Assembly (NCBI RefSeq): GCF_027322205.1
Contig: NZ_DAHVHY010000002.1
Span: 48,072-89,074 of the forward strand
DNA: 41,003 nucleotides
Source of the DNA: Acidithiobacillus sp.
GTDB taxonomy: Bacteria > Pseudomonadota > Gammaproteobacteria > Acidithiobacillales > Acidithiobacillaceae
Direction of reading: 5' to 3'
In this document: positions 18,523 to 28,704 of the stretch, in pieces
How positions within the stretch are numbered: position 1 is the first letter of the stretch
Layout: every line of letters starts with the position of its first letter
Notes under the pieces: model-generated
The model's database searches: none
Seen by the model: only the letters and a program-made list of their open reading frames with translations
What the model was told of the DNA's origin: nothing
Translations under genes and position numbers: made by a program

Positions 18523-19391
18523 AGAACTGGGCCTGGAGTTCGATTATTGTGGTACTCGCCTTACTATTGCTGGCTTCTGCGAGCTTCTATTCGGTGCGCA
18601 TGACCCAGACCGCGGTGGTATTGCAGTTTGGTAAAGCGGTACGGGTGGCGAAAACTCCGGGGCTCTATATGAAATGGCCCCTGATACAAAGTGTGGCGTT
18701 CATCGATAACCGTTTATCAAGCTATAGTACGCAGCCGGAATCATTTTTGACTGTCGCAAAAAAGCCGGTGCTCATCAGCTTTTTTGCCGAATGGCAAGTG
18801 GTCAATCCACTGGTTTTTTACACCCGCCTGCATAACGATGCGAGCGCACAGAGCCGGATCGGTGACATTGTGCGCTCTTCTTTGCGGAGTAAGATCGGTA
18901 AAATGACTTTGGAGTCGGTGATACAGGGTAACCGTCAGGAGATGATTGATCCGGTGCTGGCGGAGGCCAATCAGCGCCTGCAATCTCTTGGCGTGCATCT
19001 GGTCGATGTGCGCATTATGCAGGTGGGTTTGCCCCCGGAAGTGCTGCAGGCCGTCTACAAACGGATGGAGGCTGAGCGTACGCAGGAGGCCAATGCATAT
19101 CGCTCACGGGGTGCCGCCGATGCCGCCGAAATCCGCGCCAGCGCGGACAAGGAAAAGACCCAGATCATGGCGGATGCCTATCGGCAACAAGAAGAACTGA
19201 AAGGGCAGGGGGATGCTGAGGCGGCATCCATCTACGGTGCGGCATATGGCAAAGATCCGGCGTTTTTCTCTTTTTATCGCAGTCTGGAAGCTTATCGTCA
19301 CAGTCTGGGGGACAAGGATATTCTCGTGCTTAACCCGGATTCTCCATTCTTTAAATATTTTCGCCATTCGCTGGAGTCGGCAGGCAAATGA
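18519..19391 (+). CDS. hflC: FtsH-modulating membrane protein HflC
   Basis: A 290-residue SPFH-family partner of HflK. An N-terminal membrane anchor (WSSIIVVLALLLLASASFYSV) is followed by TQTAVVLQFGKAVRV and the typical RMEAERTQEANAYRSRG coiled segment. The C-terminal part has the conserved YRSLEAYRHSLGDKD. It overlaps hflK upstream and hisZ downstream by ATGA junctions, showing tight translational coupling. Confidence 0.97.
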   Translation: MKNWAWSSIIVVLALLLLASASFYSVRMTQTAVVLQFGKAVRVAKTPGLYMKWPLIQSVAFIDNRLSSYSTQPESFLTVAKKPVLISFFAEWQVVNPLVFYTRLHNDASAQSRIGDIVRSSLRSKIGKMTLESVIQGNRQEMIDPVLAEANQRLQSLGVHLVDVRIMQVGLPPEVLQAVYKRMEAERTQEANAYRSRGAADAAEIRASADKEKTQIMADAYRQQEELKGQGDAEAASIYGAAYGKDPAFFSFYRSLEAYRHSLGDKDILVLNPDSPFFKYFRHSLESAGK

Positions 19392-20590
19392 CGCGTCCTG
19401 AAACTCACCCAGCCTGGTTACTGCCGAGTGGTTTTGAAGATGTTCTCCCTGCACGTACGGAGGCACTGGAACAGTGTCGCCGGGCCTTGCTTGATCTCTA
19501 CGCACAGTGGGGCTATCGCCAGGTCATTCCACCCTTGGTGGAGCATCTGGAGAGCTTGTTGACTGGAAGTGCCGCAGACCTCGACTTACAGACCTGGAAG
19601 CTGTTGGATCAGGACAGCGGTCGGCTGGTGGGTCTGCGTTCAGATATGACGCCGCAGATGGCCCGTATAGACGCCCAGACATCCTCTGCGAAGGAGGTCC
19701 GCCGTCTGGCTTATGCTGGCACAGTGCTGCGCGCCCGGCCCGATTTGCTCGGTGGGAGCCGTGCCCCTTTTCAGATGGGCGCCGAACTCTTCGGGGTGGA
19801 CGGGCCGGCGGGTGATCTGGAGGTCCTTTCGCTGATGGTAGAGAGCCTTATCCACTGTGCGGTATCGAATCTGTTGCTGGATATCGGTCACGTGGGTATT
19901 TCCCAGGCACTGGCGGACGCGGCAGGTCTGGAAGGTGCGCTACGTGCAGACCTGTTGCAGCATGTCGAGCGCAAGGCTTGGCCGGATGTACGGGCATGGC
20001 TGCGGGAGCACCATTGCGGCATGGAGCTGAGCGCAGATTTTGATGCCCTGTCGCGTTTGCAGGGTGAATTCGACATCTTGGAGCAGGCTCGCCAGCGTCT
20101 CGGGCATCACCCGGCGGTTTGCACCGCCCTGGATGACCTGCGTTTCGTCTGGGGGGCATTGCGCCTGCGTTATCCTGATCTTGCGATTCAATGTGACCTC
20201 TCGGAGATTCACGGGCATCGGTATCATACCGGCTTGCTGTTTTCGCTGTTTGGTCCGCAGCGTGGTGAGGCGCTGGCCAGTGGTGGTCGCTATGATGATA
20301 TTGGTGCCGCTTTTGGCCGACGGAGGGCGGCGACGGGTTTCAGTCTGGATCTCAAGCCGCTGCTGCGTGAATTCCCGGAGGCAGAGAGAGCGCGGCGGAT
20401 TTGGGCTCCGGCTGGTACTGATGATCTTTTGTGGCAGTCGATGCAGGAACATCGCCGGGCTGGTTATGCGGTTTTACAGGACTTGCTGTGTCAGGACGTA
20501 CCGGACCAACAGATATTGTGGGCACAGGGCTTTGATGCTGTCCTGATCAAAGAACAGGCGAGCTGGAAGATGCGGCAGCTTGATTCGTGA
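19388..20590 (+). CDS. hisZ: ATP phosphoribosyltransferase regulatory subunit HisZ
   Basis: A 400-residue paralogue of histidyl-tRNA synthetase that lacks aminoacylation and activates the short form of HisG, the first enzyme of histidine synthesis. It starts WLLPSGFEDVLPARTEALE. Motif-2-like sequence LVGLRSDMTPQMARI is present, and the C-terminal part has YHTGLLFSLFG and GGRYDDIGAAFG. hisG is not in the window. The hflC-hisZ-purA order is a known arrangement in proteobacteria. Confidence 0.96.
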   Translation: MTRPETHPAWLLPSGFEDVLPARTEALEQCRRALLDLYAQWGYRQVIPPLVEHLESLLTGSAADLDLQTWKLLDQDSGRLVGLRSDMTPQMARIDAQTSSAKEVRRLAYAGTVLRARPDLLGGSRAPFQMGAELFGVDGPAGDLEVLSLMVESLIHCAVSNLLLDIGHVGISQALADAAGLEGALRADLLQHVERKAWPDVRAWLREHHCGMELSADFDALSRLQGEFDILEQARQRLGHHPAVCTALDDLRFVWGALRLRYPDLAIQCDLSEIHGHRYHTGLLFSLFGPQRGEALASGGRYDDIGAAFGRRRAATGFSLDLKPLLREFPEAERARRIWAPAGTDDLLWQSMQEHRRAGYAVLQDLLCQDVPDQQILWAQGFDAVLIKEQASWKMRQLDS

Positions 20591-20597
20591 ATTTTAA

Positions 20598-21923
<1,326 letters not shown>

Positions 21924-21937
21924 GCAGACGTCGGCGA

Positions 21938-22180
21938 TTAAAGTTCACGACCCTCAGCAAACGTATCCCATGCGCCGAAAATGATATGAACGATGACGTG
22001 GGCAGCAAACCAGAGCACCATAAAACGCAGAGTCTCCAAGCCGATAGGGATCCAGAAAGGGCTGCCACTACCTGATATTTCAGGGTTGGCGAGAAAATCG
22101 CCGCGGGTTGCAAGGATGGCCAAAACCCAAGTGATTGCCCAGGTTTTTATTTGGTCATTTTTTTTTGCTTCGCGCGCCAT
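21938..22180 (-). CDS. Small two-helix membrane protein, unknown
   Basis: 80 residues: a charged, soluble start (MAREAKKND), a hydrophobic segment around residues 13-25, a polar Gly/Ser/Pro linker, then a stronger membrane helix (FMVLWFAAHVIVHIIFG, about 53-69). No family is recognised. It lies 28 bases after the CZB receptor gene on the same strand and may be the last gene of the chemotaxis operon. The ribosome-binding site is weak (AGAGAAAG). It could instead be an independent small gene. Confidence 0.6.
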   Translation of the reverse strand: MAREAKKNDQIKTWAITWVLAILATRGDFLANPEISGSGSPFWIPIGLETLRFMVLWFAAHVIVHIIFGAWDTFAEGREL

Positions 22181-22208
22181 GGAGTGAATCTTTCTCTGGT
22201 TGTCCGGA

Positions 22209-23552
22209 TCAACGACTCATGATGCGGCCGCGCAGTTTGTCGAGTTGCTGCTGTATCATCGTACTAAGGCTCTTGAGTTGTCCGGCACCCTTGCGAACGG
22301 CATCTTCATCTCCTTTTTGTAGGGCGGCAATAATGGCGAGGCCAAGCTTATGGACCTGGGGATGCACTTGTTGTACGGCAACGAATTCCGGCAACTGCGC
22401 CAATTCATTCTGTGCCATGCCGTCCATCCATTTTCCAAGGCGACACTGATGATGGTCAGAGAGGGCCATCGGAGAGGTGGTGGTATTGTTGGCGCTGATC
22501 CTCTCTAAAATGTGGGCGACCCACTGGACGTGCTCCGCTTTGGCGATGGTCAGCCGAGTAGCCAGTGCCGCCTCTCCCTGCACGGCTGCTTCGCTGGCCT
22601 GAGCGAGTTGCTCCCGAACTGTATCCAGACCATTCTGAATTTCACCGAATTGGGCGGCGAAATGATCCATGGACCGTTGTAGGGCATTCATGTGACTGTC
22701 CATGGCGTCAGCAGCAGCGACCTCCTGAGCACCATCGTTAACGATGTTCTTAAGGTTGCTCCGTGTTTTTTGAGCGGATTGATTGGCCATGCCGAGTACT
22801 TCGGCAACGGTTTCCAGTGAGTCGCCACCGCGGCGGAGGTGGGTGATGCTGGCTGCCACTCCTGATTCGACCTGGCCGGCGCCCTCGTTGATGGTGATCG
22901 CTGAGTTACGGATGTCTGCAGCCGCGGCAGCAGAGCTTTGCGCGAGCTTTTTGACTTCATCGGCGACGACCGCGAAGCCGCGGCCGTGCTCCCCTGCGCG
23001 TGCTGCCTCAATGGCAGCATTCAAGGCCAACAAATTAGTTTGTTTGGCAATTTCCTGTACTTTGCCGGCGAGACTGGTGATGTTGCGAGTTTGTTGTAAA
23101 AAAGCCTGCACGGTTTTACCCATGGCGGTAACCGTCTGCTCGACGAGGTCTATTTCGCCAATCAATTCGGATAGCCGTTCATTGCCCATCTGCACCTCGC
23201 GCAGTGTGTTTTCAGCGAGATCCTGGTTTTCGGCGACGCTCTCGGCGGCGCTGCGGACTGCTACAACGACGGCATGCGCCTGGGCTTGGAGAGACTGGCT
23301 ATCTGCTTGCGCCACCTCAATGTTTTTACGGAAGTCAATGCCAAGCAGATGGCCCTCAGCAGCGTGTTCCAGCGCCGTGACCTGGTGGTCGAGGGCAAGA
23401 CAATCCTGCTGCAGGCGGTTTTTCTGCCAATTGCAGATGGGAGCGACGGTAGCTTGCAATTCTTCATCCTCGGCGATCAGATGCGCGGCATCCGCATCAC
23501 CATCCAGACAGGCGGAAAGCAAGGAAATCAAAGAGCTGGGATCGGTAGACAT
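22209..23552 (-). CDS. Soluble methyl-accepting chemotaxis protein with C-terminal CZB domain
   Basis: 447 residues with no membrane helix or signal peptide, so a cytoplasmic receptor. The N-terminal 100 residues are helical with an unclassified sensory part. The conserved CheA/CheW-binding hairpin spans about 167-203 ([20 protein letters not shown], then [17 protein letters not shown]). The C-terminal chemoreceptor zinc-binding domain shows H341, C370 (HHQCRLGKW), H397 and H401. Their spacing of 29, 27 and 4 residues is close to the zinc-ligand spacing known in DgcZ. CZB domains sense zinc, or oxidants through the zinc-bound cysteine. It starts 12 bases after cheV. Confidence 0.92.
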   Translation of the reverse strand: MSTDPSSLISLLSACLDGDADAAHLIAEDEELQATVAPICNWQKNRLQQDCLALDHQVTALEHAAEGHLLGIDFRKNIEVAQADSQSLQAQAHAVVVAVRSAAESVAENQDLAENTLREVQMGNERLSELIGEIDLVEQTVTAMGKTVQAFLQQTRNITSLAGKVQEIAKQTNLLALNAAIEAARAGEHGRGFAVVADEVKKLAQSSAAAAADIRNSAITINEGAGQVESGVAASITHLRRGGDSLETVAEVLGMANQSAQKTRSNLKNIVNDGAQEVAAADAMDSHMNALQRSMDHFAAQFGEIQNGLDTVREQLAQASEAAVQGEAALATRLTIAKAEHVQWVAHILERISANNTTTSPMALSDHHQCRLGKWMDGMAQNELAQLPEFVAVQQVHPQVHKLGLAIIAALQKGDEDAVRKGAGQLKSLSTMIQQQLDKLRGRIMSR

Positions 23553-23564
23553 AGGGCTGTCCTC

Positions 23565-24521
23565 TTAATTGGGCTGAATGGCCTTGGCGACGGCGCGGGC
23601 CAGATCGTCTGGCAGGAATTTGGCGACGTAGCCATCGGCCCCGACGCTGTGGGCGTGGGATTCGTTGGCCGTGCCGGACAATGAGGAGTGGATGACCACT
23701 GGGATTTCACGCAGGGTCTCATGTTCTTTGATACGTCGGGTGAGGGTGAAGCCGTCCATCTCCGGCATTTCGAGGTCGGTGAGTACCATGGCTACTTTAT
23801 CGCGCAAAGGAATACCTGCTGCCTTGGCATCATGCGCTAACTGTTGCAGGCGATCCCAAGCCTCTTTCCCAGTCTTGGTACCGATGAAAGGAAGGCCAAG
23901 GCTGCGCAGCGTTTTTTCGATCTGATTGCGGGCGACGCCGGAATCATCCGCATAGAGAATGACAGCGCCTTGGGGAATGTTGACTACATGCTGCTGGACC
24001 AGTTCGCCGCCAGCCTTGAAGCGGGAGGGGAGTACTTGTCGCAGAATGTGCTCGACATCGAGGACGAGCGCCAAGCGGGCGGTTTCTTCATCTTCGTCGA
24101 GACGCGCTAGACTCGTGATCAGTCCGCCGACGGCAGCGCCTTCAGCGGAGAGTACCCGGCTCCATTCCAAACGGACGATTTCTTCAACTTCCTCTACGGC
24201 AAAGCCCTGAATGGATCGCTCATACTCCGTAACCAGCAGGATGTTGAGCCCATCGGCGTGGCAACCGACCACAGTGGGAAGATCAATCACAGGGATGATC
24301 TGCCCACGAATGTTGGCGACACCCATCACATGCTCTGGAGCACCAGGCATGGGAGTGATCTTTGGCATCACCAGTGCTTCGCGGACCTTGAAGACGTTGA
24401 TGCCGAAAAGCTCACGGCTGTTGAGCTGCTGATCTTTACCGAGGCGGAAGACCAGGAGTTCAAATTTGTTAGTGCCGGCGAGTTGGGCTCTTTCATCCAC
24501 TTCACGTAATAACTGGCTCAT
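23565..24521 (-). CDS. cheV: Chemotaxis coupling protein CheV (CheW-receiver fusion)
   Basis: 318 residues. A CheW-like domain (about 17-165, with LFGINVFKVREAL and MGVANIRGQIIPVIDL) couples receptors to CheA. A receiver domain follows (about 184-315) with acidic D192/D193, phosphorylatable D249 in VLTDLEMPEMDGF and K301. Known CheV proteins adapt the array through phosphorylation of the receiver. No separate cheW and no cheR/cheB are visible in this window, so CheV may be the main coupling and adaptation protein of this cluster. Confidence 0.95.
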   Translation of the reverse strand: MSQLLREVDERAQLAGTNKFELLVFRLGKDQQLNSRELFGINVFKVREALVMPKITPMPGAPEHVMGVANIRGQIIPVIDLPTVVGCHADGLNILLVTEYERSIQGFAVEEVEEIVRLEWSRVLSAEGAAVGGLITSLARLDEDEETARLALVLDVEHILRQVLPSRFKAGGELVQQHVVNIPQGAVILYADDSGVARNQIEKTLRSLGLPFIGTKTGKEAWDRLQQLAHDAKAAGIPLRDKVAMVLTDLEMPEMDGFTLTRRIKEHETLREIPVVIHSSLSGTANESHAHSVGADGYVAKFLPDDLARAVAKAIQPN

Positions 24522-24587
24522 AGGTTTGGTCCTTGGTGACTTTTCTGGGTGGCGGCAGACAGTGCGTCTAAATTCTGGAAAATCACA

Positions 24588-24761
24588 TCACGCAGCGCTA
24601 AATATCTTACGAATTCGTTCCAGACCTTTATGGAATTGGTGGATAGAACGTCCGAGCGCCTTCCGCACATCGGCTCCACGCAGAAGCGGGTTCAGTTGCC
24701 GGTGATAACGCTCCATGATCAGTCTGTCGGCAGGATTCATATAAAATATGGTATTTTCCAT
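24588..24761 (-). CDS. 57-residue basic small protein between the ODP gene and cheV
   Basis: ATG at 24761, stop at 24588. The sequence begins MENTIFYMNPADRLIMERY and ends IHQFHKGLERIRKIFSAA. It is rich in Arg, His and Lys, predicted helical, with no signal or membrane segment. GGAG lies about 10 bases upstream. It fills most of the 266-base gap between two chemotaxis genes, 26 bases after the ODP gene, on the same strand. No family is recognised. It may be a real small chemotaxis accessory protein, or the gap may instead be regulatory. Confidence 0.5.
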   Translation of the reverse strand: MENTIFYMNPADRLIMERYHRQLNPLLRGADVRKALGRSIHQFHKGLERIRKIFSAA

Positions 24762-24787
24762 AGTAGGTTGGCTCCATCTTTTCAGGC

Positions 24788-25540
24788 TTATTCATTGATG
24801 GCCGTACCGACATCCAGGCTATCAAACCAATTCAAAAAACGTTTCACATTATCGCCACTATAAATGGCGCCATGTTGTGGACAAAGGTAATCAATTTCCA
24901 GATTGCTCACGCGGTTGATCCAGTCTTTTTTGGCAGCATTTGATGGCATCCAGCGCTCATGAAAGTATTTGGCTTTGGTAATGTGCTCTTCGAAAGCGCG
25001 GCCGCTTTTATCGCGACGATCCACCCAGGCACCATGTCCTGGTGGTAAGAGCGCAGCGCCGACATCGCCGGAAAACAGCACCCTGGCCTCTGGATCATAA
25101 ACGTGGAAGTTTCCCGAAGAATGCAGGTAATGAGCAGGAATGAACTCCAGGCGATGGCCGCCAATCAGTATATCCCCACCTTCATCCGGAATGCCCTGCA
25201 GGGGAGCCTCCAACGCCCCGTAATGGCGAATGAAGCCCTCCCAAAGTTTGGGGGTATGCCACTGAATCTGCTCATTGCAGGCGTACCAGAGCGGCAGGCT
25301 GGAGGCAACATCCGGATCCTGATGGGAAACAAAAGCCGCCTTCAGACTGCTTGGCGGTATCACCTCGACAAGGGCAGCGAAAACCTGCGGGAAAATTTCA
25401 AATCCACCAGGATCGAGAATAAGGCTTTGTCCATTCGCTTCCATCACGTAGACATTGGAGTCGACGACGCGATGCTCATCCTGGTCATAGAGAATCCACC
25501 AGCGATGGCTGCCTGCTTCAAATATTGGTGCTGCTTTCAT
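24788..25540 (-). CDS. ODP-type diiron protein (flavodiiron-like metallo-beta-lactamase fold) in the chemotaxis operon
   Basis: A 250-residue stand-alone MBL-fold domain with no flavodoxin or rubredoxin part. Candidate metal ligands follow the flavodiiron pattern: H73-x-D75-x-D77 in SHQDPDVASS, H140 in YLHSSGNF, D159 in LFSGDVG and H223 in CPQHGAIYSG. The second histidine that normally follows the aspartate (HxExDH) is V78 here. In Treponema denticola, a related ODP is known to act as a chemotaxis sensor for Fe(II) and O2. The gene overlaps the receptor-like gene upstream by 23 bases and sits between it and cheV. A sensory rather than detoxifying role is therefore inferred; an NO or O2 reductase role is the alternative. 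Confidence 0.82.
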   Translation of the reverse strand: MKAAPIFEAGSHRWWILYDQDEHRVVDSNVYVMEANGQSLILDPGGFEIFPQVFAALVEVIPPSSLKAAFVSHQDPDVASSLPLWYACNEQIQWHTPKLWEGFIRHYGALEAPLQGIPDEGGDILIGGHRLEFIPAHYLHSSGNFHVYDPEARVLFSGDVGAALLPPGHGAWVDRRDKSGRAFEEHITKAKYFHERWMPSNAAKKDWINRVSNLEIDYLCPQHGAIYSGDNVKRFLNWFDSLDVGTAINE

Positions 25541-26138
25541 GCTCTAAGCTCTCCAGTTGGTGGCGATAAGTGCGGATGGCGTTGGATACGGTGCGCACCG
25601 CCTCTCCCATGTCGCGTGAGACGCGCATCAGCGGGGCACCCGTGCCTTCGGCTAAAGCCGCTTCGATACGGCCATTGGTCACCACGTATTCCTGTTCTTC
25701 AATGCCTTCTTGCAGGGCATCCACCGTGGCGATGAGGCGAAGCAATATTTTCCGTGCATCGGTTTCCTCCTGGGTGATAATTTTTTGATGTTGCACCTGG
25801 GTATTCTTGAGATTGGCGCAGTCCTGTTCATGGTGTGTCATGGCCTGGATCATGGTGCTAAACGATGCCGCGAAGCGCTGATGCTGGAGAATACGCATAT
25901 GCGCCTGAATCAAGGGTGCAATGGTTTCCTGTAGATGGGACGCGGATTCTTTGAGGCTGGCAGCGCGTTCGCGGAAAGCTTGGGCGACGACACCATATCC
26001 GGCTAATGCGTTGCCGTGGCGTTTGACCAGCACCATGGCATTCAAAGCCCGGCGATCAATCTCGCGCAGGGATTTTTCGATGCTCTGGCGGGCGGCAAAG
26101 GAAGCGTCGACGACCTGCATGATGCGCTGGATGTTCAT
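25518..26138 (-). CDS. Minimal soluble receptor-like coiled-coil protein
   Basis: 206 residues, all helical, no membrane segment. The part near residues 25-65 (EIDRRALNAMVLVKRHGNAL, then AGYGVVAQAFRERAASL) aligns by eye with the receptor hairpin tip ([20 protein letters not shown], then [17 protein letters not shown]). It keeps LNA, the turn glycine and GYGVVAQ, while the acidic and Glu positions have drifted. The remainder is a long helical region. It starts on the cheA stop (TGATG, one shared base) and overlaps the ODP gene by 23 bases. It is likely the signalling partner that connects ODP to CheA. This is an inference from position and resemblance. Confidence 0.75.
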   Translation of the reverse strand: MNIQRIMQVVDASFAARQSIEKSLREIDRRALNAMVLVKRHGNALAGYGVVAQAFRERAASLKESASHLQETIAPLIQAHMRILQHQRFAASFSTMIQAMTHHEQDCANLKNTQVQHQKIITQEETDARKILLRLIATVDALQEGIEEQEYVVTNGRIEAALAEGTGAPLMRVSRDMGEAVRTVSNAIRTYRHQLESLEHESSTNI

Positions 26139-28213
26139 CAGGCGGCACCGCGCTGATCAAGGGTCGTCCTATCCATACCGGAGTACTCCAAGGAGTGACC
26201 GATCAGTGCCACCGGATCAAGGATGAGGACGACATTACCCTTGCCGGAGATGGTCGCTCCCTGATACCAGGTCTGCTCGGCGAGAAAATCAATGGGTTTG
26301 ACTACCGAATCTTCATTGCCGAGCACCTCCGAAACCATGAAAAGGCCACGTTCGGTAAGAACCCCTTCGATGGGTTCCGAACCCAGACGCAAAGGGCGAT
26401 CATTGAGCAGGGCACCAAGGTCTACCATGGGGGTGATTTGAGTGCCATCTACGCGGTAAACGCTGCGGCCCCCCATACGATGAATACGGTTTTCCTGAAT
26501 ATCCAGCAGGCTTTCGATGCTGGAGATGGGCAGGGCGTAGATTTCCCGACGCAGGCGTAGGTAAAGTACGGGCAATACCGCCATGGTCAGCGGAAACTCC
26601 ATAGCAATCGTGGTGCCGAGACCGAGACGCGTCTGAATATCCAGATGCCCGCGCAGTTTGCGCACGGTTTCTTTGACCACATCCATGCCGACTCCGCGAC
26701 CGGAGAGATCGGTAGCCTGGTCTTTGGTGGAGAAACCGGGCCGAAAGATCAGTTCCAGCGCTTCCTGTTCCGAGAGCCGGGCCGCCTGATCTGTCGTAAT
26801 CACGCCTTTGTCGACGGCCTTCTGAGTGACAAACTGGCGGTCTATGCCACGGCCGTCGTCAGACACTTCGATGCGCACTTTGTCGCCAAGATGCACAGCG
26901 GCCACCCGTATCGTTGCGCTACGCGCTTTACCTCCTGCTTGGCGTACTTCGGGAGGCTCAATGCCGTGGTCGAGGCTGTTGCGGATCAGATGTGTCATGG
27001 GGCCGGAGAGGGCATCGACGACGGTTTTGTCGATTTCGACTTCCTCGCCGACAATGTCGAGTTTGACCTCTTTACCGAGCTGCCGGGAGGCGTCGCGTAC
27101 CACGCGGGGCAGTTGCTGGAAGAGCCGCTTACAGGGCTGCATCCGCAAACGCATGACCGTGCTCTGGATATCGTTGACGGTGAGGTCTACTTCACGGGCG
27201 ATGCGCGTCATATCCTCATTTTCTTCGCCTAGACTACTGACCGCCGAAGCCAGGCGATTGCGTAGGAGGACCAGCTCGCCGACCTGATTCATGACGGCAT
27301 CGAGGCGCAGCGCATCAACGCGGAGCGTGGTGTCGGCGGCCTCTGGCATACTCTGCGCGTGCGCACTGGCAGCGGGGTTCGCTATGGACGCCAGCATCGT
27401 GGGTAGCGACTGCTGCGCATCGAGGTTCTGGACCGGAAGATCAGTGTGGAATGCGGACGCGTCAAGCTCCGATGCAACGCTGGCAGGTTGCGTCTGCGTG
27501 GCGCGCTCCAGTACGTCATAGCCAGGCGCTTGACCGCCATAGAGTTGATCTAACACTCGCTCAAACTCTTCCGGGCTGATCTCGTCTCCGGTGAGGCAGA
27601 ATCGCTCCGGGGCATCAGCGAGACCGGGCGCCTGGTTGCCATAGAGGGAGTCGAGGGTGGCCTCAAACTCGGCCTCACTGATTTCATCATTGCTACCGGG
27701 TGCGGAGTGGCTGCTTACATCGGTACGCTCAACGTAAGTACCGCTGTGACCGTCGACTGTGGTCCGTTGACTGGCCAACAGCGTGGCATCGGTCGGCGGA
27801 CAATAGGGTGGTGTGCTCATGCCTGACTCGATTGTTTGACCAGCAGCGAGTTGCTGAATAACCTGGCCGAGATCCACAGGTCCAGGTGCCGGAATTTCGC
27901 CGTGCGCCAGTTGCTGTAGCATGTTATCGATAACGTCCAGACCTTTGAGGATGGCGTCGATCATGTTGGCAGAAACGGTCAGCGTATGAGAACGCAGTTT
28001 ATCCAGGAGGTCTTCCAGGTGATGCGTCCATCTGACGAGATGGTCTGCTTCCAGGAACCCCGCTCCGCCTTTCAGGGTATGAAAGGCTCGGAATACCGAT
28101 GCCAGAATTTCGTCATTGCCAGGGTCGGATTCCAGGAGGAGGGTGTCCTCCTGGGCTTTTTCGAGGAGCTCTCTGGCTTCGGGAAGGTAGTCCTGCAAAA
28201 TCTCCATATCCAT
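26138..28213 (-). CDS. cheA: Chemotaxis histidine kinase CheA
   Basis: 691 residues. P1/HPt domain with phosphorylated H45 (FRAFHTLKGG); a long linker; dimerisation domain (about 295-355); ATPase domain with N-box HLIRNSLDHGIE near 408, G1 DDGRGID and G2 GRGVGMDVV near 505; and a CheW-like domain from about 545. The linker carries a 22-residue repeat, at residues 176-197 and 210-231 (EISEAEFEATLDSLYG versus EISPEEFERVLDQLYG), in place of an ordinary P2 domain. It starts 2 bases after cheZ and shares one base with the next gene. Confidence 0.97.
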   Translation of the reverse strand: MDMEILQDYLPEARELLEKAQEDTLLLESDPGNDEILASVFRAFHTLKGGAGFLEADHLVRWTHHLEDLLDKLRSHTLTVSANMIDAILKGLDVIDNMLQQLAHGEIPAPGPVDLGQVIQQLAAGQTIESGMSTPPYCPPTDATLLASQRTTVDGHSGTYVERTDVSSHSAPGSNDEISEAEFEATLDSLYGNQAPGLADAPERFCLTGDEISPEEFERVLDQLYGGQAPGYDVLERATQTQPASVASELDASAFHTDLPVQNLDAQQSLPTMLASIANPAASAHAQSMPEAADTTLRVDALRLDAVMNQVGELVLLRNRLASAVSSLGEENEDMTRIAREVDLTVNDIQSTVMRLRMQPCKRLFQQLPRVVRDASRQLGKEVKLDIVGEEVEIDKTVVDALSGPMTHLIRNSLDHGIEPPEVRQAGGKARSATIRVAAVHLGDKVRIEVSDDGRGIDRQFVTQKAVDKGVITTDQAARLSEQEALELIFRPGFSTKDQATDLSGRGVGMDVVKETVRKLRGHLDIQTRLGLGTTIAMEFPLTMAVLPVLYLRLRREIYALPISSIESLLDIQENRIHRMGGRSVYRVDGTQITPMVDLGALLNDRPLRLGSEPIEGVLTERGLFMVSEVLGNEDSVVKPIDFLAEQTWYQGATISGKGNVVLILDPVALIGHSLEYSGMDRTTLDQRGAA

Positions 28214-28215
28214 GA

Positions 28216-28704
28216 TTAAATTCCCAATTCTGAGAGCAGGGCATCTACTTCGTCTTGATTGACGTGGGGATTGGAATCCACAAAATCATCCGTTTGGGGC
28301 GCGTAGTACGGGTTGGTTTTCATCCCGATTTCGACGAGTGTCAGACGGATGCGTTCTTCGACTGCTTGCAGAAGGGCGATGGCTTTTTTTAGCCGCTGAC
28401 CGGCAAGATCCTGCCCTTGTTGGCTGGTCAGAATGGTGAGCAGGGCACTGTCAATCTGGATGAGCGATTCGTCGATAAAACTGTTGTGGGCGCTACGGAT
28501 GTCATTTACGGCATCCTGGGCACGCTCAACGGCAGATAGCGTGGCCATGGTTTGTTCCTCGGTGAGGCGCAGAGCTTCTTCCAGTGGATTTTGCGCACCC
28601 GAAAGATTTTCTTCTGCCATATTGGCGATACGTTTCAGGCCTTCACGCAGGAGCAGTTCGGCCTCGCTGAGCAGACGCTCCGGGTTTAACACATGCTCGC
28701 TCAT
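28216..28704 (-). CDS. cheZ: CheY-P phosphatase CheZ
   Basis: 162 residues, shorter than the 214 of E. coli. The long helical hairpin ends in the catalytic segment [13 protein letters not shown], with D99 and Q103 matching the known D143 and Q147. The C-terminal CheY-binding tail [11 protein letters not shown] is conserved and attached by a linker containing YYAPQTDD. The start overlaps the cheY stop by ATGA. It dephosphorylates CheY-P. Confidence 0.93.
   Translation of the reverse strand: MSEHVLNPERLLSEAELLLREGLKRIANMAEENLSGAQNPLEEALRLTEEQTMATLSAVERAQDAVNDIRSAHNSFIDESLIQIDSALLTILTSQQGQDLAGQRLKKAIALLQAVEERIRLTLVEIGMKTNPYYAPQTDDFVDSNPHVNQDEVDALLSELGI

Noticed and set aside
24628-24825. 65-codon minus-strand frame between the ODP gene and cheV
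   Set aside because: It overlaps the better supported 57-residue frame and the end of the ODP gene, and has Pro/Ser-rich random-like composition.
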